A DNA stretch of 64,000 nucleotides from Lepidodermella squamata (Eukaryota; Gastrotricha). The first letter of the stretch is position 1; each line of letters begins with the position of its first letter. The translations under genes were made by a program, and so were the position numbers. Location of the stretch: positions 310,001 to 374,000 of the forward strand of contig JBLDXI010000016.1 of assembly GCA_047495785.1 (NCBI GenBank). The letters are read 5' to 3'. Shown in pieces: positions 55,205-64,000 of the stretch. The notes beneath the pieces are model-generated. The model had not been told where the DNA came from, searched no databases, and was given only the letters and a program-made list of their open reading frames with translations.

Positions 55205-56900
55205 TCGATCAGCTGATTTTGTTTTGATAAAAATAAAGACGTTGACGCTTTGCATTCGAACTTATCTACCGAGCCTAACGATTGCAAGCTTGACGGATTT
55301 CGCTCGTTGACCTAAGAACTAGTCGTTACCACCAATTAAAGTCAACCTAGAATTTAAATTCCATTCAATGAACAGCGCCGTAGTGCAGCATCACGTGAAC
55401 TTTTCTATTTTGTAAACATTTTGTTAGTTTACAAAACCACGAGTTAAACGCTTTTATCGAATTTTAAGGCTTGAAATCAGCGACGCTGGCTAGTTTCTTT
55501 CGCAAAATGCCGAAGTCTTGTTACCCTATTTTAAACGCTGAATAATTTCACCCCTGCATCCGCTGCTGCAGTACCTAATAATCGATGCCACGATTGCTCA
55601 AACAGGAAATCCGTTAGACAACCTCTGACACTGTCAACTTGTTTGGACATGGCTATGTGAACACATGATTCTGAATCTCCCAATGGCTATGCGTGCACAG
55701 CGTGTGTGCGTGATTGGCTACTGGAACTTAGCGCGCTCAAATTTGGCTGTGTTTCACGCACAATTTGTACGAATATAGCAATTGGGCAATAAACGTTTCC
55801 TGTTTTCACAAAACACATCCAAATTTTTCCTTCACTTTATTCTGATAATCAAACTGAAGACAAGTATAGGAAGGAGTGAAGAGAATTCTCTGCGAACTCG
55901 ACAGCAAAATCGCATTGAACCACGATCAACCATAAAGGAGCAAAGTTGATGTTTATCTTTGTTCCTTTGAACCCTAATGATTATGAAATAATGCTTGTCA
56001 CTTCTGAAGGTGAAGATATTATTTCCGCTTTTGAGAACGGGGAAGATGAAGGGGAAAATGTCAGGGTTAAATATTTACCGTATTTTACGAATTATTAGGC
56101 AGGACCCAATTATAGGGCAGAACCGGAATAAAGGGCAAAGGTTAATGGTCATTTGAAATAATAAAGGGCACAACCGTATTAATAGGCAGGGCCTTGTATG
56201 AAGTGGCTTAACCGAAAAATTAAAGGGCAGAACCGAAATAAAGGGCAGACCCTAAATACTAGGCAGGACTTGAACCTCGTTTGAAAAAAATACAGGGCAG
56301 GGTCTTATAATTCGTAAAATACGGTATATAAAAACATACAAAATGCATAACCCTATTATTCTTCGTCCCAATGGAACCCTGCTTCGGTTTCTGCCTTAAG
56401 TACAGTTCAATGAGAATATAATTTTGGTTTTTCATTATTCATGTTTTTGATTAAGGCCAACACTCGATTGAATATGTAGCTTTATCGCATCAAAGGCAGT
56501 TTCAAAGATGAGGGTACGCGCAGTAAAAAAAGCATTTCCGGCTTCTCAGTACCTTGATGGTGGGCTAGATCCGGCAACCAAGCTGAGAAGGATTTTTCCT
56601 TTCGTCCACGCACTTCGTGTCCAATCAAGCTGAGACCTACGAAGATATCAGATGAAAAGGAAAAAATAATCACATACTCGAATCAAAACCTTGCGAGAAG
56701 AAGAAGACCCAACGACGAGTAACGCGTGTACTTGTTAAGTAAAAATCGCATATCACATCCGAAGTGAGAGTTTCCGAAAGAGTGAACAGTTTCCGAGTTG
56801 AATGTCGGGTAATGAGCATCCTGAAAGCAGGCTTTGAAGGTGTCAAGTTCTGGCGATCCCTGCGCTCTAAGACAGATCAGTCAAAATAGGAATTACTAGA
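55205..56900. other. Intergenic region with a MITE and degenerate GGGCAG repeats
   Basis: No gene was recognised. From 56078 to 56324 lies a terminal-inverted-repeat element (separate entry). The last 200 bp are the likely promoter and 5' UTR of the class C receptor gene. Confidence 0.45.
56078..56324. mobile_element. 247-bp MITE with internal GGGCAG-type repeats
   Basis: CCGTATTTTACGAATTAT at the left end is matched exactly in reverse complement at the right end (ATAATTCGTAAAATACGG), and TA flanks both ends. Inside are at least five degenerate copies of an AAAGGGCAGAACCG-like unit. There is no coding frame. TA duplication is compatible with Tc1/mariner-type mobilisation. Confidence 0.7.
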
Positions 56901-59234
56901 ATGAAATCTCTCCATATAATTATACTTCTGTCATCGTTTTCTGCCACAGTAACGGAGGCGCGTAAGCCATATCGCTTGCGAACTCTCTTTCACCTCCCCA
57001 TATGGAGAAACGTCGGAGATTACCGCAACTGTCGATGGGCTATTCAGTCGGCGTACGATTTCGCGAACAATCGAAGCGACATCTTACCCGACTACCACCT
57101 TGAATTCGACTATCGTGACGAAGGACCACAGAGCGTTGCTGTACCCTCTACCAGCATCTACTACATTCGTCAAATTCTCGATTCCGAAGACCCGGGTCTC
57201 ATCATGGCTCCGCTTACTATCGGCGTTCAATTCACGCCGGGTTGTAAAAGTTGGGGTAAAGTTGCGTCTCATATGAACATGGTCATAATATCGTCCGCCT
57301 GCATTTCACCAGCCATTGTTGACCGTCGAGATATCTATCCTAACCTTTGGCGAATCAAATCAAGTGCTCAACTGACTATGATGGCACGTTTGAGCTTCAT
57401 ATTGAAAGCCACGCCGTGGAAGAAGGTGGCAATCGTGTTCCCAGCAGTTGAGAGCTCGTTCGGCTTCGAGGCAGCTACCTATTCGATGTCGATCAACAAT
57501 CGATTCGGCCTTGCGATTCAAACTATCGAAGCTAGTTCTGATTTCAACGACGACTTTATGCAGACCTTCATTCAAAAAGATATTCGAATTTTCTCTTTGG
57601 AAAATGGCGACTCCATAGTTATGATTCAATTCCTCTGCCAAGCCTATTTCAATGGAATTAGGGGGGATAAATACATATTTCTAGCGCTGTCATCAGCTTA
57701 CTCAGACCCTAAAACTGCTCCGCCGTCTTATTACCCGACAAATTGCAATTCGTCAGTTTACAGAGAGCAACTTACCAGGGTTCTGTATGTTGGTGCCCTC
57801 TCTACATTCTCGAATGATGGCAAATCCAAGGATTATCTCGGCAACACAATGTCAGAGTTTGATAGTTATCTTAGGACAACTTACCCAGTTGACTTACGTC
57901 TGCCGGATTACTCAGCGAGGTACGCTTGTTACGATTTAGCTCTTCACTCAATTGTCGTTCTGAATGATTCTGAAAGCCAGCTTAAAAAGCTGAATTTGTC
58001 AATGAAGAATTATCGTGTAGATCCAAGGAAAGTCATGTTAGCAGTTAACAATAGTGTTGGAGGGGTCAGGTACAGAAATCAACAAAACGGTTTCTTCCAC
58101 TACTCATCAAGAATGGAAATGGACTACGAAGCTCAATTGGTCTCCACTTGGTCGCCGGTAGGCATGAAAGCAAGGTATAGAATTCAGCTGGACGATAATG
58201 CAACTTCAAGCAATGATACAGCTTCATTCAGAATTCAGGAAATTTCAGCCTTCGAGCCTGGATTTTTACCGAAAGACTCGGCGTTGGAAGATTTTGTGGA
58301 TATTGGGGTTCCAATTGGAGCTTTCGGATTTCTAACTTTTACAGCTCTCATCATGCTTCTTATTCAAATCGGTGGTATTACTTGGGTGATTGTGAATGAA
58401 GGGAAGACTGATGGTAAACGGTTGGAGGATATCCTGATGATTGCCAGTTGTTCTTTCTTAGCTGGAGGGTCCGTTTTAGTGATGGCACCAACCATAATTA
58501 GAAATGACGCCATCTGCGAAGCTTCTATACTAACTATCGCGCTAGGTCTCTCGTTGTTGTACAGCACGTTAGTTTTCCGGCTTCGGACAGCTTTTAACAT
58601 TCTACGCCAAAATGAATCACGTCAAGCAAGATATCGCAAGAATGATGCTAAGGACGAAGCTTCATATTTCATTCGGACAGTTTTCTTTCTGTTCTTAAAC
58701 CTGTCCGTTGCTATTGCATGGGCGACAGCTGATCCTTTCGTAGCTGTAGTAGTTGAGCCGGACAAGTCGAGATATTACGATGTGGAAGCTGACACTTATA
58801 TCACGAACCACTCAGTCGCATGCTCTTCAAGTTCGACTGGACATTGGCTGATAGCGCTATTGTCCTTGGACGCATTGGTTCTCGCAAATGGGGCGATCTA
58901 TGTTGTGAAACTGAAAGGAAGTCCGTATCTGCCCTTCTATCCCTTCGTGAAGCGATTAGCTGTCACTGTTGTAGCTTCTTCGACGTTGTTTCTAGCGACT
59001 GTTGCTGTTGTCGCCATGCTGAAATCGGGCAGCGGTAGAGATGTGACAATGTGTGTGGCTTTGCAGATACAATCTGCTTTGGTTACCGCTTTGCTTTATG
59101 TTAAAGTTGGAAAGGGCGTCGATATTGCTGGCGAAGCTCTCCCCAGAATTCCAACGACTAAAAGCCATATGCGGAGTAGATTCACATCCGTCGGACAACA
59201 GGGTGTCGGAACCAGGTTTTACAGCCGTGGATGA
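56901..59234 (+). CDS. Class C (GABA-B-like) G protein-coupled receptor
   Basis: Intronless frame of 777 aa. Signal peptide MKSLHIIILLSSFSATVTEA. Residues about 25-450 form an ANF/periplasmic-binding-type extracellular ligand domain (for example CRWAIQSAYDFANNRSDILPD, MAPLTIGVQFTPGCKSWGKVA, ISSACISPAI, KKVAIVFPAVESSFG). A seven-helix region follows, from VDIGVPIGAFGFLTFTALI to SALVTALLYVKVGKG, including LSLLYSTLVFRLRTAFNIL in the TM3 position. This is the class C layout without the Cys-rich domain, as in GABA-B receptors. No C-terminal coiled coil was seen, so pairing as in GABA-B1/B2 is uncertain, and the ligand is unknown. Lack of introns in a gene-dense, intron-rich window may mean retroposition or intron loss. 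Confidence 0.8.
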   Translation: MKSLHIIILLSSFSATVTEARKPYRLRTLFHLPIWRNVGDYRNCRWAIQSAYDFANNRSDILPDYHLEFDYRDEGPQSVAVPSTSIYYIRQILDSEDPGLIMAPLTIGVQFTPGCKSWGKVASHMNMVIISSACISPAIVDRRDIYPNLWRIKSSAQLTMMARLSFILKATPWKKVAIVFPAVESSFGFEAATYSMSINNRFGLAIQTIEASSDFNDDFMQTFIQKDIRIFSLENGDSIVMIQFLCQAYFNGIRGDKYIFLALSSAYSDPKTAPPSYYPTNCNSSVYREQLTRVLYVGALSTFSNDGKSKDYLGNTMSEFDSYLRTTYPVDLRLPDYSARYACYDLALHSIVVLNDSESQLKKLNLSMKNYRVDPRKVMLAVNNSVGGVRYRNQQNGFFHYSSRMEMDYEAQLVSTWSPVGMKARYRIQLDDNATSSNDTASFRIQEISAFEPGFLPKDSALEDFVDIGVPIGAFGFLTFTALIMLLIQIGGITWVIVNEGKTDGKRLEDILMIASCSFLAGGSVLVMAPTIIRNDAICEASILTIALGLSLLYSTLVFRLRTAFNILRQNESRQARYRKNDAKDEASYFIRTVFFLFLNLSVAIAWATADPFVAVVVEPDKSRYYDVEADTYITNHSVACSSSSTGHWLIALLSLDALVLANGAIYVVKLKGSPYLPFYPFVKRLAVTVVASSTLFLATVAVVAMLKSGSGRDVTMCVALQIQSALVTALLYVKVGKGVDIAGEALPRIPTTKSHMRSRFTSVGQQGVGTRFYSRG

Positions 59235-59597
59235 AGACGGATCTATCAGAATGAAAGATTCTATAAATTCGATTTACTGTAATGTTCAGCTTGACTCGTC
59301 GAAATCCCCAGTGCGTAGTTGCTCCTTCATACATTCCCGGTCATCGCCATATATATGTGCATACTTCTAAAGAAATAATACAAATGTAAGATTGCGTGTT
59401 ATATTGACATGTAGTCTGTAGTTGGTGCGTCCTATTGTCGCGTCTCAGTTTAGGAATATTAATTTCATGATTAATTTCATGACTTTTTATGAACTTTGCA
59501 GAAAACAGTCAATAAACGCCGCAGTTTGCCCGGAAAATTAACAAAATTGATGCACGAGATTTTTTACAGGCCTGGGAAACATGCAGAACCAGTGTGC

Positions 59598-59790
59598 GAC
59601 TTTCAGGGGGGGAAGGGGGGGGGGGGATCATTCCCCCCAGCTCGGCCAGGCCAACAAAACGAGAATTTATCCCACTATTGTGTTAATTTTGGAATGTTCT
59701 GGGGCGTGTTTTTGTGGAATATCTCCAAACTTTTCTCGCCTCGCTCGGTTATTAGCCCAAATGACTCGTCATTTTGGTAAAAACAGCAAA
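59598..59790 (+). repeat. Dispersed repeat, copy B
   Basis: About 193 bp, same orientation as 5026-5202 and similar nearly throughout, with a longer G-tract (59605-59626). No coding content. It lies between the class C receptor gene and the transposon. Confidence 0.7.
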
Positions 59791-60076
59791 TACCGATGCA
59801 AAAGATAGTGAGATAGTGAATTCGTTAAGCTGCTGAATAAAGCTCAGGAACCATATCTGGTTTCATTGCGGCCTCTCGAAATGTCTCTCAAAACGACATT
59901 TGTTAGTTTTCCCTTAATTGCGATCGATAAAGCCGTGAAAACAAGCCGTGTATTGTCTGCGATTCGTAAAACAGTGAATTGTATCTAACGCTCGTGAACC
60001 AAAACTGTGTCATTCTCCAGACCGTCGCCGCAGTTTTTTGCATTAAAAAATAAAATCGAAATAAAATTATCAATTT

Positions 60077-60345
60077 CTAATGAAAAATAAACGTTATTAA
60101 TAAAAAGATGTAAATTTTCAAAATTGCAAGGTCATTTGGTTTTGCCGGCTGGCGATCTCTACGGAGACGTTTAGGATTCAGCGGCCGATCTGGCGTTGAG
60201 TTGCTGACCTGTTCGAGACACTCATTGACCAGCAGTTTAGCAACTTTGAAGTGAGGAGACGCGTTTTTCTCCGCAACATTAGTTTTACAATTAGAGTACA
60301 CAGCCTGACGAACGGCTCGCAGGCAAAGTTTTCAATGACTTATGT
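60077..60345 (-). other. Possible exon, unrecognised
   Basis: On the minus strand a frame open from about 60345 to 60077 reads KLCLRAVRQAVYSNC ... LVNECLEQVSNSTP ... RLRRDRQPAKPND. It looks like a normal protein sequence rather than noise, but it has no ATG, no clear splice partner and no recognised domain. It stops just before the divergent THAP transposase gene and could belong to the transposon or to a host gene fragment. Confidence 0.25.
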
Positions 60346-60373
60346 TTTTTAGGGTTTCGTGATGTTAATAAAC

Positions 60374-62013
60374 ATGAATGCTCCATACTGTTGCCATCGA
60401 AGTTGTCAAGTTCGTGGAAAAGGATTGCACAGAGTCAAACTTCCAAAGAATGAAAGCGAAGCTGCTGAATGGTTGAAATATCTTAAGTGTGTTGCTATGA
60501 TTTTTGAGTGACCGTGATTAATTTTTGTTTAGAATTACAGGCGTTACTCCAGAGAAGGCTCGGAAAAGGGGCTATCGCGCATGTGATGTACACTACCGAG
60601 GGCTCATGGATCTTTCCGGGGAAAAATCATTATCGCCACCGCATAAATTTAGGTATGTCTTAGATAGTGGAATTAATCGGTCCCTATTTGAATACATTTT
60701 TATATAAATTTAGAGTTCTACCTCCGGATCATTCTTATACTGTTCCCACCATTGCGACTGAGCACGCCTACTTCGTTTCATCCATGGCAACTGGAATGAC
60801 TCAGGAGGAAGCAACCGCATACCCTTGCGATCTTTTTGCAGCAATGGACTTGAATGCTGCTCATGATTCGGGGGAAACGCAACAAACGCACGAATTGAGT
60901 GAAGTTGTTTCTGAACCAATCGATGTTGATAACGTGGCAGCAACGGTGGTCCCTCTGGAGGAAGTTACGCAAGGTCAACTACAAAAAGAGGTCAGCCTTA
61001 TTGCTGGTGCTTCTTCGACAATTTATGTAGGATATAAGCCAACTCCTGTTAATCCTGATTTGCCGCGATGGTCGTTTGCTCAACAGTGTTTCGAACGAGG
61101 AGAAAAGCATTTTCTTGAAGAAATAGGAATGGTAGATTTGCAAACTTTTGATGCGCTACATGGTCTGCTTGATGATGTTAAAGATTATTTCCCATATAAA
61201 TGTTCAATTCTTCCGATTCGTGATCAATTATATCTCACTCTAGCTAAACTGAGGTTCAATCATAGAAATCACACTTTGGCTAACATGTTTGATATTTCTG
61301 AAACCGTTGCTGCGGATGTTTTTAATAGCATTATTTTGGTTCTTGACGACCTGCTAAGCCACGCCTTCTTATTACCTCCTCCGTTGGAGCAATCGACAAA
61401 TCCAAGTTTTGTGCCCAATTCCTTCAAACCTTCTCTAGAAATGACAACTTTTATAATCGATTGTACTGATTTCTTTTGCGACGAGCCCAGAAAAGATCTA
61501 AACTTGAAACAACCAATGTATAGCGCTTATCGTGGTGGCACTACGCTCAAACTACTAGTTTCAATCGCCCCTTGTGGTACTATTAATTTTGTGTCACCTT
61601 TATTTCCGGGCAGTACTAGTGATAAGAAAGTTGTCATTCACGGCGGTCTTTTGAAGCATCTTAAAGATCCCGGTCATTTTATTTTAGCCGATAAGGGTTT
61701 CTTGATTGAGGATATCTTGCCCCGACATGTCGGATGTAACATACCTCCCTTTGCTTTTTTACCTCAATTTACTTTAGATGAAATAGAACATACCAGGCAG
61801 GTTGCGCGGAACCGCGTGCATATAGAGAGAGCGATCGGGCGAATGAAATTTTATGAAATATTACAGTATTTTCATTTGAATACTTGGCCTTATGCAACAG
61901 CGATTGTCCGCGTCGTGGCATCACTTGTGAACTTGGAAAGACCCATTATAAATGAGATGAGTGATGCCTTCATGTCATTGTCAACAGCCCGTATTGTAGT
62001 CACGATGAAATAA
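60374..62013 (+). CDS. THAP-domain DDE transposase (ISL2EU/Harbinger-like)
   Basis: Exons 60374-60486, 60533-60652 and 60714-62013 (introns 46 and 61 nt) give 510 aa with all phases kept. The N-terminal THAP zinc finger has C6/C7, C11, C55 and H58 (CDVH) with a conserved Trp (AAEWLKYLK). A linker and a helix-turn-helix (LRFNHRNHTLANMFDIS) precede the DDE_Tnp_4 nuclease domain: IIDCTDFF (D about 327), ILADKGFL (D about 404) and HIERAIGRMKF (E about 449). THAP binds the element's ends and the DDE core cuts and joins DNA using divalent metal. The frame is uninterrupted, so the protein may be active. It converges with the YqaJ fragment, 130 bp apart. Confidence 0.85.
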
Positions 62014-62143
62014 TCTGTCTCTTAAACACTTCGTCTTTCTCAGCTGCCGACTTTATACCCGGTACAAACAGTTTGTGCATTTTTTATACTTTTATTTGTA
62101 TGAAAATTGCTTTCATTTCAAAATATTATGTCTTTAAATACAT

Positions 62144-62686
62144 TTACTTCATAGCTTTTAAGACTTTGAAAGATGACGGAAAAAAATTGCGCCAATAAAA
62201 TTCAATTATTAAATCGACCGAGTTCGCCCAGGTTTCGTCTTTTTGTATTGTTAGTAGCAATTGCTGATCAGGAGTCCACAGCAAAAGATACGCAATTCGT
62301 CGACCCGTGCAAACCAGTGTCGCCTGTATTTGGTGAAACCAGGGATGCCGCTCTTGTAAGTGATATTTGCCGCGCAAATACTTGATGGCTGGCACTTTAC
62401 CAGCTCGAATTTGACCAGTCAAAGTTACGGCTCGCTTCTTTGATGGCCTGCAGGAGAACAAACATTTGACCTATCAAAAACAAGCTATTTTTAAGAATAA
62501 ATTAATAAAAAAAGCTTCAACCTCTAAAATAGCGTCATCTCGCACTAAACCATCAGGGCTGGCGCCGAAAATTCCCGATGAGTGCAACCAGATGCCGGTG
62601 TGTTTAGAAGAACCAAAACCAAGCTTCTCAAAAGCAGCAATGCCATCACTCTCGTGCTGCACGCCGTATCTTACCGCTTTCACATT
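62144..62686 (-). pseudogene. YqaJ-like nuclease, C-terminal part of the catalytic domain
   Basis: Two exons on the minus strand, 62686-62522 and 62470-62144, with a 51-nt intron (GTTGAAG...TTTGATAG). Key YqaJ features: KAVRYGVQHESDGIAAF (catalytic Glu region), GIFGASPDGLV (catalytic Asp), ILE joined to VKC across the splice (the E-x-K core), and HPWFHQIQATLVCTGRRIAYLLLWTP (the Y/F-x-Q-x-Q region). YqaJ nucleases are lambda-exonuclease-like alkaline exonucleases. The upstream part of the domain is found in the opposite orientation at 63302, so this gene copy is scrambled; I list it as a pseudogene for that reason, although the local frame is intact. Confidence 0.7.
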
Positions 62687-62798
62687 CTAAGCATTTCGAT
62701 ACTTGAATCGAATTTTCACATAACAAAATAATAAACCTATAACGAGGGAATCATGCGTAATGTTCACGAGGTAATGATTGAACGTAAAATAAATAAAT

Positions 62799-63155
62799 TG
62801 TAGGCCGGGTTTGCAGGGTCAAAGTACAACTCTAAAAATAGCGCGCGACGGTTAAAAATAGCACTATTCTGTAACGTTCTATGTGTAGTCTTATTTTTCA
62901 AATTTTTCAGATTTTTCAAACTATTTTAGAAATTCCACTATTGAAATAACCCAGAATTATCAAGATAAATTTAAATAATCTGGAGAATCTGAAGAATTTG
63001 AAGGTTTTCGGAAAATCCGATCTTAAAGTAAGAATTTTCTAGCTAATCATAAGTGAAGCCGTCAATTCAAGGAAAAGCTAAGAGATAGGTTACAATCGAT
63101 GTTCTTTCGATGAGTTACTCTGCATTGTAGGCCGGGTTTCGTAAGGTCAAAGTCC
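62799..63155. repeat. Short direct repeat pair (GTAGGCCGGGTTT)
   Basis: TTGTAGGCCGGGTTTGCAGG plus GTCAAAGTACAA near 62800-62832, and TTGTAGGCCGGGTTTCGTAA plus GGTCAAAGTCCAA near 63126-63158. Together with the inverted repeat nearby they make an interleaved direct/inverted repeat structure inside the damaged nuclease gene. Confidence 0.55.
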
Positions 63156-63277
63156 AAAGCATGATTCACGCTATTGAAATAATGCAGTTAGTTGTTAGCA
63201 TATTTTTTCAAATTCTTCAGATTCTCCAGATTATTTAAATTTATCTTGATAATTCTGGGTTATTTCAATAGTGGAAT
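62932..63277. repeat. Perfect 70-bp inverted repeat with 206-bp loop
   Basis: 62932-63001 (begins ATTCCACTATTGAAATAACC) is the exact reverse complement of 63208-63277 (ends GGTTATTTCAATAGTGGAAT). The loop 63002-63207 has no coding content. It lies exactly between the oppositely oriented parts of the YqaJ gene. Perfect identity of the arms suggests a recent event. Confidence 0.85.
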
Positions 63278-63301
63278 AATCATCAACAGCTTGTCGCATT
63301 T

Positions 63302-63430
63302 GTGACCACGGGACAGCGTGATGAGCCGATGTGGTTTCGCGTTCGAGTCGGCAGACTTACATCTTCGATGATTCATGCAGTGTTCAACACCGTCAAATCG
63401 AAGAAATTTCTTGAGACTGGAGAGATGCCG
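63302..63430 (+). pseudogene. YqaJ N-terminal fragment in inverted orientation
   Basis: The plus-strand frame reads TTGQRDEPMWFRVRVGRLTSSMIHAVF, which fits the Q-x3-W-x3-R-x-x-R-(I/L)-T-x-S start of YqaJ domains. It then runs on as NTVKSKKFLETGEMPKSMKKI. The rest of this domain and the SWIM region are on the minus strand, so this piece has been inverted relative to them. Confidence 0.65.
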
Positions 63431-63433
63431 AAA

Positions 63434-63892
63434 TCAATGAAGAAAATTAACTGTTTGCCTAGGAGGAAAGAGCATTTCAATCGTTTTCCCCTCGAGGCTA
63501 GGTATATCCTCGAAAAACTTCCTCCAGGCCCTGTCAGTTTTTGAAAACGATGACTTGACCGCCATCATCACTGCAGCCTTGTGCTTGCAACGTCCTAGTC
63601 CACGCTTGCAGCCACACGTAGCATTCTTAATGCCGAGCTTGTCATCCAGATCCATCTTCGAAGAAATCTTATGATTAATTGTTAACTATTAATTGAGAAA
63701 ACATACTTCCACCGAATAAGAATGCGTCCGATATGAAGACCAGACACTTCCATTTACGTGTCCTGTGTCACCGTCGTAGCATATACTTCGAACTCGATTA
63801 AACTTGAGGTAAAGTTCGCCATGCTTCTTAAAACTCGCATATTCGTCACCAAAAAACTCTTCTATCCACTTGTCTTTAACAACACTGGACAT
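63434..63892 (-). pseudogene. SWIM zinc-finger part of the transposon nuclease
   Basis: Two exons on the minus strand: 63892-about 63710 (MSSVVKDKWIEEFFGDEYAS ... SYSVE) and about 63657-63434, joined by a roughly 50-nt intron (GTATGT...TTCGAAG). The second exon has CGCKRGLGRCKH, a C-x-C-x6-C-x-H SWIM zinc finger, then AWRKFFEDIPSLEGKTIEMLFPP. In ISL2EU-type nucleases a SWIM finger precedes the YqaJ domain. Here the frame ends at about the point where the YqaJ start should follow, which instead lies inverted. Confidence 0.65.
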
Positions 63893-64000
63893 TTCTTTAA
63901 TGAAAATGCTGATATGTGATGTGGATCATAGTTTGATAGCAAAAAACAGCATTCAAATTGCATATGAGTGACGATTACGACCTCTGAAGCACTAAAACCC

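Larger units (their letters stand above)
60374..64000. mobile_element. ISL2EU-type DNA transposon, right part beyond window
   Basis: A THAP-DDE transposase gene (+) is followed by pieces of a YqaJ/SWIM nuclease gene. This pairing of a THAP-DDE_4 transposase with a YqaJ-like nuclease is characteristic of the ISL2EU eukaryotic DNA transposons. I could not define the terminal inverted repeats; the left end is somewhere before 60374 and the right end is probably outside the window. The second gene is rearranged, so this copy may depend on others. Confidence 0.6.

Noticed and set aside
1-64000. CRISPR arrays, bacterial operons, ribosome-binding sites or prophage
   Set aside because: The window has spliceosomal introns, signal peptides and AATAAA signals throughout; no array of regularly spaced repeats was seen.

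Overview
The window is nuclear DNA from a small-genome invertebrate. About 22 intact protein genes are visible, most cut by very short introns (commonly 49-57 nt, GT-AG, pyrimidine-rich 3' ends), with AATAAA signals just past many stop codons. The MADF, EB-module, divergent Cys-loop receptor and nucleoredoxin-like families point to an ecdysozoan (nematode, tardigrade or arthropod relative). That is inference; no rRNA, tRNA or taxon-specific marker was found.

Layout. 1-3.1 kb: AT-rich DNA and one MADF-type DNA-binding gene. 3.1-19.3 kb: a cluster of surface and signalling genes, namely four intronless EB-module Cys-rich GPI-type proteins (two at each end), two multi-exon Ly6/uPAR-domain genes, three tandem Cys-loop ligand-gated channel genes, and decayed copies of an EB gene and a Ly6 exon. 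19.7-20.6 kb: an unrecognised secreted protein. 21-26 kb: two active-site-intact nucleoredoxin-like genes and one secreted two-domain thioredoxin-like protein without catalytic cysteines. 28-39.7 kb: a small ankyrin gene, a giant (1970 aa) ankyrin-repeat gene, a GFRP-like gene, and two more nucleoredoxin paralogues that have each lost a different active-site cysteine. 39.7-42.3 kb: a tandem duplication carrying a small secreted Cys-rich peptide gene (one copy intact, one broken). 42.8-55.2 kb: two paralogous 7TM receptors, two paralogous Cys-loop peptide precursors, a lectin/EGF/PAN gene and a fourth ligand-gated channel. 56.9-59.2 kb: an intronless class C (GABA-B-like) receptor. 60.3-64 kb: an ISL2EU-type DNA transposon with an intact THAP-DDE transposase and a rearranged YqaJ/SWIM nuclease gene.

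How the genes may work together. Most of the window looks like a birth-and-death neighbourhood for neuronal or surface signalling proteins: channels, Ly6 and EB surface proteins that could act as channel modulators, and a duplicated set of peptide precursor plus GPCR. Three genes in the second cluster (both GPCRs and the fourth channel) share a short upstream element holding a forkhead-like and an E-box-like site. The three tandem channels share another upstream block holding a GATA-type site. Several short terminal-inverted-repeat elements (MITE-like) are scattered through introns and gaps. Splice structures were inferred by reading frame, splice consensus and paralogue agreement, without transcript evidence.
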